Positions 11,535 through 24,189 of a stretch of DNA of 64,000 nt are shown here, piece by piece. Made by a program: the position numbers and the translations under genes. The stretch is taken from contig PJRA01000343.1 in assembly GCA_016987375.1 (NCBI GenBank), forward strand, positions 1,070,234-1,134,233. The letters are read 5' to 3'. The notes below the pieces were generated by a model. The model saw only the letters and a program-made list of their open reading frames with translations, did not search any database and was not told the DNA's origin. Numbering within the stretch: the stretch's first letter is position 1; each line of letters begins with the position of its first letter. Source of the stretch: Brachionus koreanus (taxonomy: Eukaryota; Rotifera; Eurotatoria; Ploima; Brachionidae).

Positions 11535-11640
11535 TCAAATTGGTGCATCAACCTCTACGTGAGACCGCAGCCGTCGCTCAAAAGGTTTCCAAAAGAAGCT
11601 GAGTGACTTCCCCAATTATCTTGTTTAATAAAAATTCCTA
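11535..11640 (+). repeat. Dispersed repeat family A, copy 1 (diverged)
   Basis: It contains CCTCTACGTGAGACCGCAGC, CTCAAAAGG, a diverged AAAAGAAGCTGAGTGA block and CTTCCCCAATTAT. The same blocks in the same order occur at 16555-16690 and 48020-48125. This copy is the most diverged of the three. See the findings for the nature of the family. Confidence 0.65.
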
Positions 11641-11658
11641 TTATATGTTGATAGAACT

Positions 11659-11870
11659 ATGAATGAGAATGGAGAGAGATTTGTTGAATTTTGTTTTGAA
11701 TATTGCCCTATATCCACTCAAGGAGATCGACGAACTCACTTATTTATCAATTACCCCGTTAAAGAACATCCGGACAAATTGTTAAATTCGCGATATGCCA
11801 AATATTGAAGGAATTATTGAAGAATGTTCTTATTTGCAGACAAAGAATCATTTCAGCTAAAATTGAACAA
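11659..11870 (+). pseudogene. Short open frame of unknown family, broken after about 50 codons
   Basis: An ATG at 11659 opens MNENGERFVEFCFEYCPIST, then GDRRTHLFINYPVKEHPDKL, and stops near 11808. A shifted frame continues with DMPNIEGIIEEC. Base composition is more balanced than in the surroundings, which suggests former coding sequence. It follows repeat copy 1 immediately, so it may belong to the same element. I do not recognise the protein. Confidence 0.3.
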
Positions 11871-12528
11871 ATCGTATGGATAACAAAAGAATAAAGAAAG
11901 ATATTGTGCAAAGATATTAAGAAAAATAAAATAAATTTTAATATTAACTAAATATTTTTATATTATTGTTTTCCATTTTATTTTTTTATAGAACTATTAT
12001 CCTATATATAAAATTTATAAAATGGATTGAAAAATAATAACATAAGAATAATCCTAGATAACCAAGTCAAACAAATATCATTCGAATTTTTTAAAGAATT
12101 TCAAAATTTATAATGTTTCATTAGAAAATCTTATATTTACATTTAACATTATATAACTAAATTTTTTAAATCAAAACAGATAAGTAATATAATAGTAGTA
12201 CTGCATGGTTTTTACCAAAATATTTCAAATAAATTTGACAAAAATTTTTTTTGAAAATTTTAAATCTTTTTTTAGTTTAGATTTGATAATTTAAAAATTT
12301 TGTCTTATTTTAAAGTTAATCATAATTCTTTGTTCTAGTTTACAAAATTACAAAAAATTTGTAAACAAGCTTAGATAAAAAAATTTAAAATAAAAAGCAC
12401 AGATCATAAATTTGTCTTCATTTAAATTTTTTTTAAATAAAAAAATGAATAAATTAAGTTTAAACTTATAGCTCTTAGAATTAAAATTAAAATTTTATTT
12501 TTTATTTTTACAGTTTTTATTATTTCTA

Positions 12529-15500
12529 ATGAATTGGGAAATTGAAAAAAATAATTATCAAAATGAAGAGGAGTATATTTCGATTAGTCAAAAGAGCTCT
12601 GGCAACGAATCCGAATCTGACGTTTATGCCTCTATTGGCCTGAGCATTCAAAGGTAACAAAAATATATATTTTTTTTTTAATTTATTTTCTTCTAGTCAA
12701 GAAAAAATTTGCGAGTTTCACGAGCTATTGGGCAATGAAAGTCCTGAACAAACAAAGCTTTTTGAAGAGATTCTTTGTTCAGTTTTGCAGGATATCCAAA
12801 ATTACAAAAATGAAGTCGATAGATTAGAATATGTCTACAAAAAGTATACTTTTTAATACTTTTTTAACTTGGATTTTTTTTTAACTTTTTGAAAAAAGTG
12901 AAAAGGATCAAAATCAGCTAACTATTAAAAGCATGATTGATGAAGCTGAAAGACAGTTAAACACAATGATGGAAAAGATTAAATTTGAAGTAAATGGTTA
13001 TAGGTCTTATATTACTATTTGTTAATTCATTTTTCAAAAGGAAAAAAATAGATATTTAAAAATAATTGAAAATTTAAAACAGGAATATTGCCAAGAGATA
13101 GCCAGTTTACAAGAAAGCCTTATCAATACTCGAGAAGTATTACATTATTTTATATCAAAATGAAAAATTAGCAACGTTTTTTTTTAGACTGAAAAAAATT
13201 TGATACAGTGTAAAATAGTCGAAAATACTCAGTTGAAACAACTTAAGATAGAAGTCGAAAATTTAAATTTAGAGAATAGAGATCTGAAAACTCAGCTAAG
13301 AGAATCTCAATCAGAAATTTCGGTCCTACGAAGCGAAATAGCTGAATTGACAAATATATGCAATGAGAAAAATTGTGAAAAGTAATTAGAGTAACTTTCA
13401 AATTTTAAACTTATGTCAATTTAAATTTTTATTAAAGCTATGTTTCAAATGATGTAATTTTAGAATTGTGTAAACTAAAACAAGAAATATCAGCTTTACA
13501 GTATGAAATTTGTATTTATCTTAAATAAGTTTTAAATCAAAATTTTAGCAATGCGAACCAGAAGCTCAATGACTCGAATGATGTACTAAAATCTTTAATT
13601 CAAAAACAGAAAGAAATAAACAATGAAGTAATTTATTGTTATTGATTTTAAGTTTTGATATATTTAAAAAAAAAAGAGAAGAAATCTTTCCCCTTCATTG
13701 CAAAAAGAAAAGTAAAATCTTATAGTAATTGGCAGAATAAAACATAAATTAAATTTTAACTAAATGTGATATGAAAAAATTAAAACCACCATTAATTTTT
13801 TTATAGTATTTTATTATATTTTTAAAAGAAAAAATTAAGAATTTTAGAAAATTTTGAATTTTCAAGCCTTAATAAGACAAAAATGTGTGTTGCAAACAGA
13901 AAATCTTCGAATATTTTTTTTTCAATCATTGATGATCCTATGTTTCGTTCTGCCTTTTATCAATTACAATTAAAAAAAAAATTTTAATATTAAAACTAAG
14001 ATATGTCTATCAAAATGAATGTTTAAATGCAAAACACAATAGCACTCCAAGCTCTTTTTATGATGAAGAAATAGGTAAATGATTTAAAACTAAATAAAAC
14101 CTCTATTATAGATGTAAATGCTAGATAGTGGATATGTTGCTTTAAATAGTGAACTATCAGATTTTCATAATGACACTTTTTTTCCAAATAGTCTGAGCAG
14201 TAATTTTAATTTCGAGTGCCAAAGCATTCCCCTAAGTGATAATGCAGATCAGCAAAATTTTATTGAAAATTTAAATCTAAATGAAAATAAAACTTCCACT
14301 TTGAGAAAATTGAGTAATAAAAAAGGTAAATATTAATTTAAAATTGATGAAAATTAAATATTATTGTTAAATTAAAAAGTAAACAAAAACGAAATCATCC
14401 AAAGCAATGAATTACAATCGAATGATGTATATATTTTTTTTTGTATATTTATTTTTGTAAAAAATTTACTCATTTAAATTCAGAGTTTTTCAAATTCAAA
14501 TCCAGAGAGAGTTTTCAAAATTGTTTTTGCTGGCGATTCGGTATGATTTTTTTTATTTTTTTACACTTAAAAGACTTTTCCGAACATTTAACACATACTA
14601 GAAATTTTAGGTTAAAATTAAAACCCATGATTTTGAGATAATTTATCACTTAATTTAAATGATTAAGCTAAATTTTAATATTTTAATACATTTGAACAAT
14701 TGAAGTATAAAAGCTGTTAATTTTTGTAATTTCAGCTTTTTTTATTTACTTCAAAATTACAATCTTTAATTTTTTTATTTACTAAAAATATAGTTAGGGT
14801 TTTACCCTGGCAGTTTGGAATGGAGCTTAGTTCTTCTTAGTCTTTCTTCTGCTTTGTCTACTTTAAAAAAATGCAATAAGATAAAAATATATGCTATGGG
14901 GAAAATAAATAGAATCAATTTTAGTTAAATTAGAGTTATTTTTTGAGACAAAAATAATTGATTAGATTTTTTTCAAAAAATAATCGATCGAAAAGTCTAT
15001 AAATTATTTTTGAAGTAGATCACTCTTTTAACAATCAAAGTATTAAGATATTTTATTCGAAGGATATTGCCTTTAGATTTATATTTTTTTAATTTTCTAA
15101 TTTTTTCTCTGATAAATACTAGTTTTTTTTTAAATAATTTACACAATAAATGTTGAGCTATAAAAATTTATATATTTTAGAATTCTGTGAAATTATTAAT
15201 TATACTTTTGAATTCATGTCAAAAGCAGTGGCTTATATCTAGGACTAGATGTGAGCTAATAGATAAATTTTTATATAAACATCAATAAGCATCTAACTTA
15301 TGAGGACTAATTTTTGATACTCATTAGGGCCTTTACTCTTTAGTGGAACATTTTTTTTGTGCACAATTTCGAAAATTTATGAATGTCAAGAAATGTTTTC
15401 GGGGGTGACAAATTTAATCTTTATTTGATGACAAAAATAACTAAAAGTGGTGAGAAATCTACTATATTTTATCCGACTACAAAAACTGAAATAGTGACAA

Positions 15501-17581
15501 ATATATTGGATGGTGTGACTATTTAAAAGTTTGTACTTGCAAAATAAACTTATTTAAATGACAAATAATTTTATACACATCTTGTGGTTTAATTTTTTTA
15601 ATTTCATTAACTGGAAAAAAAATTTAGATTAATAGCAAAATAATGAGTAAAATAAAAATATGATTGATAATTTTTTTGATTTTTTTATTTGAGCTGTTGA
15701 TTTCTTTGGCCTTTGATTTTTTCGCTAAATGTAAATTAATAAGAAAACGCCTATACTCTTTTATTTGAGTAGACTCTTTTTCCTCAGATGCTTTCTGAAT
15801 TCGGATTCATTATTTGAACTGTTTAAATTACAAACGTTCTGGTAGAAACAAAGCTGCTTTCTGCTTTTTTGGTCTTTCTCGTTTGAGTTTCTGAGAAAGA
15901 TTAGTTTGTTATTAAATTAGATTATTTGTCAATTAAAATGTTTTTTTGTCTATCAGATCATATTTTTATCAGTCAATTAGTTTAGTTGTCATTTAATGTA
16001 ATTTTTTTGTTGTAACATCAAGTCTTTTGTGTCAGTAAAATATAGTATCATATATAGTGTCATTAAATATTGGTCAATATTTTCTAATCGCTATACAATT
16101 GATAAATCTCTGTTACAAATAAAAAAAAATAAATTAGACTAATTATACAGTTTAAATGTACATTAAAATATCAAAAAAATTATATATGTTTTTATTGTTC
16201 AAAATGTTTTTTTCATTGTTTTTGTATATTGTTATGTACCTCGATCGGTGACAATGATTGATACTATTTAAAATCTACTTTTTTTTTAATTGATCATCCA
16301 TTTTCTTTAATTTTAAAAATAATATTAAAATTTAAAATTAATTTAAGTGAAAATTTTTGATTTCAAGTAATTTAAAGCTCAAAGACACATTTTAAGAAAA
16401 ATAATTGATCAAAAAAATAATTGAAACCTAATTTTTTTGTCAAAATAATTAAACTAACTAATTTACTAATTTATTAGATTTGTAAATATTATCAATCGAT
16501 CGGATAGGTCGATTTCCAGCACTTATAAAAATTTTGTAAGAAAAATGGGGGACCGGTTTCGACTGGGTAAAATTTGCAGTGTAGATGATCGATGAAGTAG
16601 CCTCTGTGTGAGATCGGAGCTGTTACTCAAAAAAGGTACTTGAAAAGGAGATGAGCGCCTCCCCATTATCCACTAAGCTAGAATAGGGTTAAAAAAAAAA
16701 TTAGATGATGATAAAACTTAAAAACATTTGAATTAATTTTAGAAAACAAAATGGCTTTGGGGATAAATTTTTTTACTGAATTAAAGGCTTTTTTACTAAA
16801 AAAATTAAAAATCAAAATAAATTATTGTTTATTATTGAAATTTATTGATTTAAGGGAGTGGGCAAAACAAGTTTTATAACTAGATATTGCAAAGGTCAAT
16901 TTAATCCATCAACAAGCGCTACTATAGGTAAATGTCTACTTTTAAGTTCATTTTTTCTTGAGCTTCTATTTGAATAGGAATCGATCACTACATGAAACTT
17001 CTTGATATTGATGGAAAGCGAATAGCACTACAATTATGGGACACGTAAGTCTATTTAAATAGAAGAAACAAAATTAGAGAAATTTAAATGCATTATTTTT
17101 ATTTTAGTTGTGGACAAGAGCGATTTCGCTCAATAGCAAAATCGTATTTCCGACGAGCAGATGGCGTCGTGCTTATGTACGACTGCACTTGTGAAAAATC
17201 GTTTTTAAACGTGCGTGAATGGATCGAAATCATTAATGATACGAGCGACAAGCGTATTCCGATTGTAATTATCGGAAACAAAATTGACTTGAGAGAAGAC
17301 GAAATAGGAAAAAATAGTCCATTAATTCCTAAAGAGCAGGGTTTCAAATTAGCAAAGCAGTTTAATAGCTTATTTATTGAGACAAGCGCCAAAGATGGAA
17401 GTAACATTGATGAGTCTTTGATTGAAATTTGCAGGTTTATTTGACCTGAAAAAATTTTTTAATTTGGTTCTATTTAAATTTTGTTTTAAGAACAATGAGC
17501 ACAAATCAAGATATAGAACTTAAATCGGACAGAATACGACTTGGCATGAGCTCTTCAGTAAAAAAAAAGACTTGTTGTTAA
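12529..17581 (+). CDS. RASEF: RASEF/Rab45-like large Rab GTPase with coiled coil
   Basis: Exons: 12529-12653, 12697-12843, 12899-12989, 13041-13136, 13188-13381, 13438-13500, 13549-13627, 13677-13711, 14001-14074, 14125-14325, 14380-14426, 14484-14540, 16855-16927, 16978-17044, 17108-17434 and 17491-17581; all phases close to 588 residues. Residues about 35-270 are heptad-rich coiled coil and 270-390 a polar linker. The Rab domain runs from about 393: P-loop GDSGVGKTS (401-409), DTCGQE (449-454), NKID (507-510) and ETSAKDG. The carboxyl end KKKTCC is a double-cysteine geranylgeranylation site. The blocks RFRSIAKSYFRRADGV and CTCEKSFLNVREW match RASEF closely. No EF hands are seen before the coiled coil, although vertebrate RASEF has two. 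DTCGQE replaces the usual DTAGQE. The 2.3-kb intron 14541-16854 splits the P-loop codons and holds repeat copy 2. The tiny exon 13677-13711 is the least certain. Confidence 0.9.
14541..16854 (+). other. Large intron of the RASEF-like gene
   Basis: It is bounded by GTATGA and TTTAAG and falls between the codons for GDS and GVGKT of the P-loop. Apart from dispersed repeat copy 2 near its 3' end it holds nothing recognisable. Confidence 0.7.
16545..16690 (+). repeat. Dispersed repeat family A, copy 2
   Basis: It starts with GGGGGACCGGTTTCGACTGG and runs through AGTAGCCTCTGTGTGAGATC, CTCAAAAAAGGTACTTGAAA and GAGCGCCTCCCCATTATCCA. It aligns over about 90 bases with 48030-48120 with few differences. 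GGTTTCGACTGG resembles a polymerase III B box loosely. It sits in sense orientation within the RASEF-like intron. Confidence 0.75.
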
Positions 17582-20500
17582 ATTTTGTTGCTTTTTTTAA
17601 AATATCAAACAAAAAAATTTCAATTATCTCAAAAAGAAATCGCTATTTACCTTAATTTATTCTGCCTAGTTTTTTTTTTTTTTGATTAATGAAATTATTT
17701 TATGTTTTTCTTTTAACAAATTTTAATATTTTGCCTACAATAAAAGAAATTATCTATAAATTTTTTTTCACAGATACTTTGTTTCAAGAGTGTCGATTTA
17801 TTTTAAATTATTTCTGCTTTTTTAGACCTAAATTCAAATTGAAAACAAAAGAGAAGCGAAATTCCGTTTAAAATAAATTGAAATTTCAATTATCAAGCTA
17901 TTTATGTTTAGTTGTGTTTTTAACATTGACAATTTTTTCTATAAATTCATCTGCAATTTTCAAATATAATATATATTTCGATTTAAATTTTATACCCTTT
18001 TTTTTTAATTAATAATCGTTATTTTTTTTAATTTAGTTACTAAGCTTGATAAATCAAGTATGACTTTGCTTAGCATAAATAACTATGGTTTAAAATAGGA
18101 TTGTTATAAGCAACAGTAAAAGTCTACTTCAACACTCAAATCCAAAGAGGATTTTTTTAGCACTTCATATTACATATTTTTTGTCTTCAGATATATAAAT
18201 ATAAAAATTTTTGATTTTTTTTCAATCAGAAATCTAAAATCAAAATACATTAAAACTAGTTAATTTTTGTCACAAAATAGCTTAATTTCATGGAATAAAA
18301 AGTAAAAAGAAGAGGTAACACAAAAGTTCTAGATTAAAATGACATTTACTGATGCATTTTGACTCATTTGTCATCTAAACTAGTGTTTTAAAAAACAAAT
18401 GAACATTGTGCTATATTTTTTGGAAAATTTTATTTCATCTAAATTTTTGTTATATAAATTTGGTTAGAGATTTTCATCCTTTTGATTTTGATACTTGATT
18501 TTGGTAAAATTTTAGTCAATATTTTTTCTAAAAATTAGTTTAAGTGTATCATTGATTAGACTATGGCCAATATTAGTTTATGTACAAGTATTGATTTTTT
18601 AAAGTTAGAAATATTTAATAGTCAAAACTTGCTGCATTGCTTTTGATAAATAATGGCTTGGAAGTTTTTTCTTTTTCTGAGGCAGAACGTAAACATCGTC
18701 ACCATAGAGAAGTTGAAATTATTGATTTTTTCCGTTATTTGATTGGTTTTAGTTCCTAGCAAAAATTTTCTTTTTTGAAAAAAAAGTGTATTTATTTTAA
18801 GATTTTTTTTTGCTTTTTTGGCATTTATTTCTACACAAGGATATTTAAATAATCGAGTCTAATTGAAAAAAAAGTTTCACTTTTGCTTCAAATTTTCGTT
18901 ATTTAAATTCGATTTTTGTCAAAGCAAATAGATCTTTTAAATCATCTAGTTAATCTTTTTTTTCAAAATCCAAAGGAAATCGAGCATTTAAATCGAGATT
19001 CTTCAAATATCCTTTTTGTTCCGAATTAAGTGGTTAAATTACAAGCAAATATATGTAATGCTTGAAAAGCAAGGACATAAAAGTGCAGTCGAGAATATTT
19101 CTAATTTTTATGGAAATTTAATATTGATTTTTAAATAGAAATTATTGAAGTAAAAAAAGCTAATTACTTTTTTTTTGTTTTATATAGATTTAAAATCACG
19201 TTTAAATTAAAATGATTGTGTAATCGATTTTAAATTTTATTCATTTAAAATTTTGACAATAAATTCAATTTGGAATATGAGAAATATACCGATAGTAGCA
19301 AGTAAGAAATTTCTTTTTTTTTTGAAATTGAAAGAGGGCTTTTTCTAAATTCGTTTTGTTCATACCTTAATAATTTGTAAATGAATTGCTGCTTGCCAAT
19401 TCCAATCACCGAAATTCAACAGCCTCTTTTTCGTTCTCAACTTTGCCTCAACTGAATCAGCATGCTCGAAGCTCCCTACTCTCTCTCATTATTAAGTTAA
19501 CTTAGTTGTTGTCATCTTCATCCTCTCTTGTGGTATTTTTGAAAACCAAAAACTATCATTGATACTCCATTACAACTAAAAAATAAGGTACGACAACATT
19601 TGGCTGATTTACGCACGGAAAGATAGGGCTTTGTCATGGAAAAAGGTGGTTTTGTAAAAATTTTGAATTACCAGTATCATAAATATTTAGTTTAGCACTA
19701 TTAAATAAAATTAAAAAGAAGATGTTCTCTTCCAAATCTTAATTTTTCAATCAAGTCATAAAAACCAAAATCCATTATATATATAAATATTTTATAAAAA
19801 GAAAGGGGATTGGGGTCTCTGGTAAAGAAAGTGAAACTAAATTTTCATGTTTTTTTCCAAATAAAAATGAAGACATCAGTCGAAAATTCTTAAGCAGATA
19901 ATACTTATTTTAATCTAGGAAATTTGGTTTCGTTTTTTAAATTTAATTCAAAATTACATTTGACTTTACTGATCAAACAAGAAGTTGAATAATTTATCTT
20001 TATTAATTCTATTTTACTCTTTTGATTTTTATTTTTAGATCTAAAGATTGTTTGGCAAAATAAATTCTTAACTTTTTAAAAACTAGTATCTAAAATCTTG
20101 TTCAATTGTTCTAAAAAACATGCTAAAGTTGTTTTCTGTTTACAAATAGAAGCGGCAAACATTCTTAACTCTTTTCATGTGTCCGATGGAAGGACTGAAT
20201 TTCAATTCTAACGTGCTAAAATATTTCAAAAAATAAGTTCAAAAGATTCATGATATGTTATTTTTCAAATGACTTGTTAGGGGCATCTAGTGCAAAAGTC
20301 AAAGAAGCATTTGTTAGTTTTGATTTGACATATTTTGTTAAACAGATTAAGACAAATATTCGGTCATTAGTAACATTTGTGAAATTAAATTTAAAAAATG
20401 GTGGGTTCAAGCATTTCATTCATTTTTTGACTGACTTAGCGAGACAATTTGTGTCATTATTAGTCCCGCAATTTTTCTTCAGGTTTGCAATGCATGCACA

Positions 20501-20810
20501 ATTTTAATTAAGAGACAAGTCAATACTGAATTTTTAAATAATTCATCATGGTTTCTTGTTAGATTCAATTGAACCGTAGAAGCAGTCAGTCTCGCTAAGT
20601 CATTCTCAATCTATAGGGATTTAATTCAACAAATTAATTTCAAAATTCGTCTCAATTTTCATAAATTAATCAAAATTAATTTAAATTTTTTTATTTTATT
20701 TTTTAATGGCGTACACTTAGTAATTGCTGATATTCTTTGAGTTTTACCTTAATTTATTTTTGCGAATTTAATTTTAAAAAATATCGATTTTTTTATTTCA
20801 TAGAGAATCG
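17582..20810. other. Intergenic region between RASEF-like and hnRNP K genes
   Basis: No supportable gene. It holds a fragment of the inverted-repeat family B near 18131-18335 (listed separately) and a 14-base inverted repeat (TGACTTAGCGAGAC at 20432-20445 and its complement at 20589-20602) that could fold across about 140 bases. A consensus 3' splice site directly before 20811 implies that a 5' UTR exon of hnRNP K lies somewhere here; I could not place it. Confidence 0.45.
18131..18335. repeat. Inverted-repeat family B, partial copy
   Basis: It starts AACACTCAAATCCAAAGAGG and proceeds through TTTGTCTTCA, AAATATAAAAA, TTTTTTTTCAA and CAGAAAT, ending near AATAAAAAGTAAAAAGAA. The same blocks in order border the copy at 62755-63256. 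The internal GCTAACC-rich section present there is missing here. Confidence 0.6.
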
Positions 20811-23800
20811 ATGATGGAGCAGCAGGCTCATGTCTATGATCAATTTCAAAATATACCCCAGTATCAAACGGCGCCTCTAGTTGCTCCTGAACTTGCGTTT
20901 TCACACCAGTCTGGAGCTAATTTTGACCCCAAGCCAAATGGACAAGGTGATTCCGGCCATGGCCAAAAGCGTCATGCCGATCACAACCAGGGACAATATT
21001 CACAGAAAAGACAGCGCACTGATACCTATCCAAATCAGCAGCACAACAAAACCGGCTTTCAAAACAGGCTGGGCAAAGTTGATCTTAGAATTCTTCTTCC
21101 TAGCAAAGTAATTCAACTTTTTTTTAGTTTCTATGGTATTTATTTAATATTTCTGAAAGGATGCCGGTGCCATAATTGGAAGAGGCGGTACTAACATAAA
21201 GAGACTCAGAGCTGATGTATGTATTTTTTTTTCAAATTGACCACAGGTCCTACTCTACGGCTTAAAAAAGAGTTTATCCCAAAAATAGCAGCAGAATAAA
21301 TCATTAGCATTCTTAATTTAGGTTTAATTAAATATTGATTTTTAAACTGTCATTAAAATAATTTGAATTTCATTGTAAAAGTATTACGTCACTAATGTAC
21401 AAAGTGTTAAAAAAATGCTCTTATATTTACTCAGGCTGGTCAATAGAAACATTTAACAATTTATAGCCCCAAATCCCGCCCAAATTTTAATTCTAAATCA
21501 AATATTTGTTGTTACTAGCCCGTGGCCATCTCCAATCGATCAAGATACTTCAAATCCTATTTGCATTCAAGATTACTTAGATTTTAATTTACCTCAATTA
21601 AAAAGCCTTATCATTAAATTCAAGTTCCGTTTGTTTAAAAAAGTTGCTGCTATTTTAAACTCTTTTTTACTTTTAATTTAATTCTCACCATTTATAAAAT
21701 GTCTTTTTCTCTTTTTTTCATACCATCACCAACACATACAACACCAATTGACCAAATAAATTGTCTCAATATTGTCTTGTCTTTGACCTAAAATAACCAC
21801 TATAAACTCTACTAAACTGACCATTCCAATACTCGACTCAATTTGATTGATTCCATCACTTAATACCAATCGATATCATTTAATTTTTAATACATCTCGA
21901 TTGATAATTATTATTTAATTTATCTAATCTAATAGCACAAGACCATAATACAAGTACCCGATTGCGACGGTCCCGAACGGTAATTTAATACTTTTACTTT
22001 TGGTTACTGGCCTTGTCCATCATTTTTTTAAAATCTGTTATTTTCACTTGATATCATGATAATTTTGCTTTAAATAGACTGCTTTTAATTGGTGGCGACA
22101 CAGAAGCATGTCTCACGACCATTTTGGACGTCATTCCGTTGATTGAAGAAAATGCCAAAAATGCACCTGATCATCCTTTCGAATTCAGACTATTGCTGCA
22201 CCAAAGCCAAGCTGGATGTGTAATTGGACGAGGTGGCGAAAAAATAAAGGATCTACGCACGGTAAATTTTTTCTTTTCTTAAAAATAATGACTAGCTAGA
22301 TTTAAAAAGAAAATTTCCATCAAATCATATTTTTTTTGTAATTTAAAAAAGAGTTTAAAATTATTTAAGATCTTTCTAAAAACACTGATTTATTTTTGTG
22401 CAGAAATACAGTTTGCAAAATTTTTAAAACCCATTTAGTATTAAATTTTGTTTAATTCTAAGACTTAAAATTTTTTTTTATTTTTGGACACCTAACCGCC
22501 AATTGATTCCCATGAGAATAACAAAGATATAGAAAGGTGCTTAAATTGTCTTTGAAAAAAATGGGAACCAGATTAAGTGTAATTTTTGGAAAAAAAATTA
22601 ACAAATTTATTATCAAAAAGTTCGGAGCAAATCGCCCGTTTAAAATTTTTAAAGATAAACAAGGGTCTGTTTATTTTCAGTAGAAGAAACCTTTTCTTAT
22701 TCTACAAAATTAATTAAACAATAGAAATTTAAGGAATATATTTTCTTTTAAGCCGAATATGGAATTTTTTAAAGAAATTTTTTTCTCTATTGAAAACTGA
22801 ATTTAATTTGGATAAAAATTCAATTTTAATTTTTGCTTAATTTTTTAAAGCTTTCAATCAAAAAAATTTTTCTAATTAATATTTCAGATTTTTATACCAT
22901 TGTTTGATAGTTAATCAATCTAAACATATTTATCAGGCAAAATATTAAATTATTGAATTACATGAGCCCTTTTGGTTAGTCAAACTAAAAATTAATGTCA
23001 ATATCAATCTGCGGGTTAAAAACGAATTTTCTAAAAAAAACTCAGATGCAAATAATTAATTTTTTTAGATAATCTTTAAAAGTGCTGGGTACTGTACCGT
23101 GAGTGGCGACTATAGGATCGCCAAAAAATGGCCATGCCCAAAAAAAATTAAAAAAAAATATTATAAAAATTGATAAAAAAAATTGAGTTTAGTTTTTTAA
23201 CAATAAAATTTAGAAAAAAAAGTTTTAACCCTGCGTCCATCAAGACGATCATTTTGAAATTTTTTAAAAAATTTTATTTAAAAAGAATACTAAAAATGCA
23301 TAAAATTAATTTCATTCGAAAATTATTGTTGTTTTTCTAACGGTGAAAAAATTTGAATTTCCAAAATTAATGTCAAATTTTTAAAAAATTTTTAATAAAT
23401 TAATTTTTTTTTGATCAATTTGATAATATTTTTGTCGTTTTTTAGCGTCACAATTTGGACATGAAAGTGTATTCAGAATGCGCACCAATGTCAACTGAGC
23501 GTATTTGTCAAATGAGAGGCAAAGCGCCGGACATAGTGAATTGTTTGCGTGAAACATTGCAGCTTCTTCAAAACGCTCCGCCCAAAGGAGCCAGCCGACT
23601 TTATGACCCGCAAAATTTCAACGAATTTTCGGCGAGTCAGTACGGTGGCTATGTGAGTGAAAAAAAAGCAAGCCAAGGTCCCCCGACTCGGGGTGGTGGC
23701 GGCGGTCCACCTGGAGGTTTTCACCACGGAGGACCACAGGGCGGTCCTCGTTTTGAAAAAGAACACCGTGGTCCTCCCCCTGGTGACCATCGAGGCCGGG

Positions 23801-24189
23801 GTCCTCGCGATGTAGGCGATCGTAGACGTCAGGATCATGCACCAAGAGGCAACGCACCTCGTAACTTCCAGCACAAGGCTCCTCAGAATCCACCGAGACA
23901 CACGTCTAGCTATGATCATGGCTTACAAAACGGCGCTCAAAATGCCACGATACAAAATATCAAGCCCAATGCAATGACTAATCAAGTGACAATACCGAAC
24001 GAGTTAGCTGGAGCTATTATTGGGCCCAAAGGAGCCAAAATTCAGCAAATAAGAGAACAATCTGGAGCTGGCATTACAATTGACAAGCCACAACCTGGTA
24101 ACAATGACCGAGTAATTACAATTACCGGTAGTGCTGAACAAATTCAAAACGCTCAGTATCTACTTCAAATGACGTATGTTCGATTCTAA
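20811..24189 (+). CDS. HNRNPK: Heterogeneous nuclear ribonucleoprotein K (three KH domains)
   Basis: Exons: 20811-21107, 21160-21216, 21936-21979, 22078-22261 and 23446-24189; phases close to 441 residues (human 463). KH1 follows VDLRILLPSK with the GxxG loop GRGG at 106-109 in AGAIIGRGGTNIKRLRAD. KH2 has GRGG at 183-186 in QAGCVIGRGGEKIKDLRT. KH3 (373-441) has GPKG at 387-390 in ELAGAIIGPKGAKIQQIREQ. Between KH2 and KH3 lies a Gly/Pro/Arg-rich stretch with RG and PP motifs. The N-terminus carries a KR...QKRQR basic patch that could act in nuclear import. The protein binds C-rich RNA and single-stranded DNA and acts in transcription, splicing and translation control. The start is the first of two ATGs just after a 3' splice site, so the 5' UTR has an intron. 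Confidence 0.95.

Noticed and set aside
16545..16690. Dispersed repeat A read as a tRNA or tmRNA-like gene
   Set aside because: GGTTTCGACTGG only loosely resembles a B box, and no cloverleaf can be drawn; kept as a repeat.
17689..17871. 60-codon frame after the RASEF-like stop
   Set aside because: Phe/Lys/Ile-rich low-complexity translation of AT-rich 3' flank.
20250..20507. 85-codon open frame upstream of hnRNP K
   Set aside because: No recognisable motif, no splice or start context, and it overlaps the inverted repeat; frames of this size arise by chance in such AT-rich DNA.
23491..23919. Long minus-strand frames opposite the hnRNP K last exon
   Set aside because: They are antisense shadows of the GC-richer Gly/Pro/Arg coding stretch.
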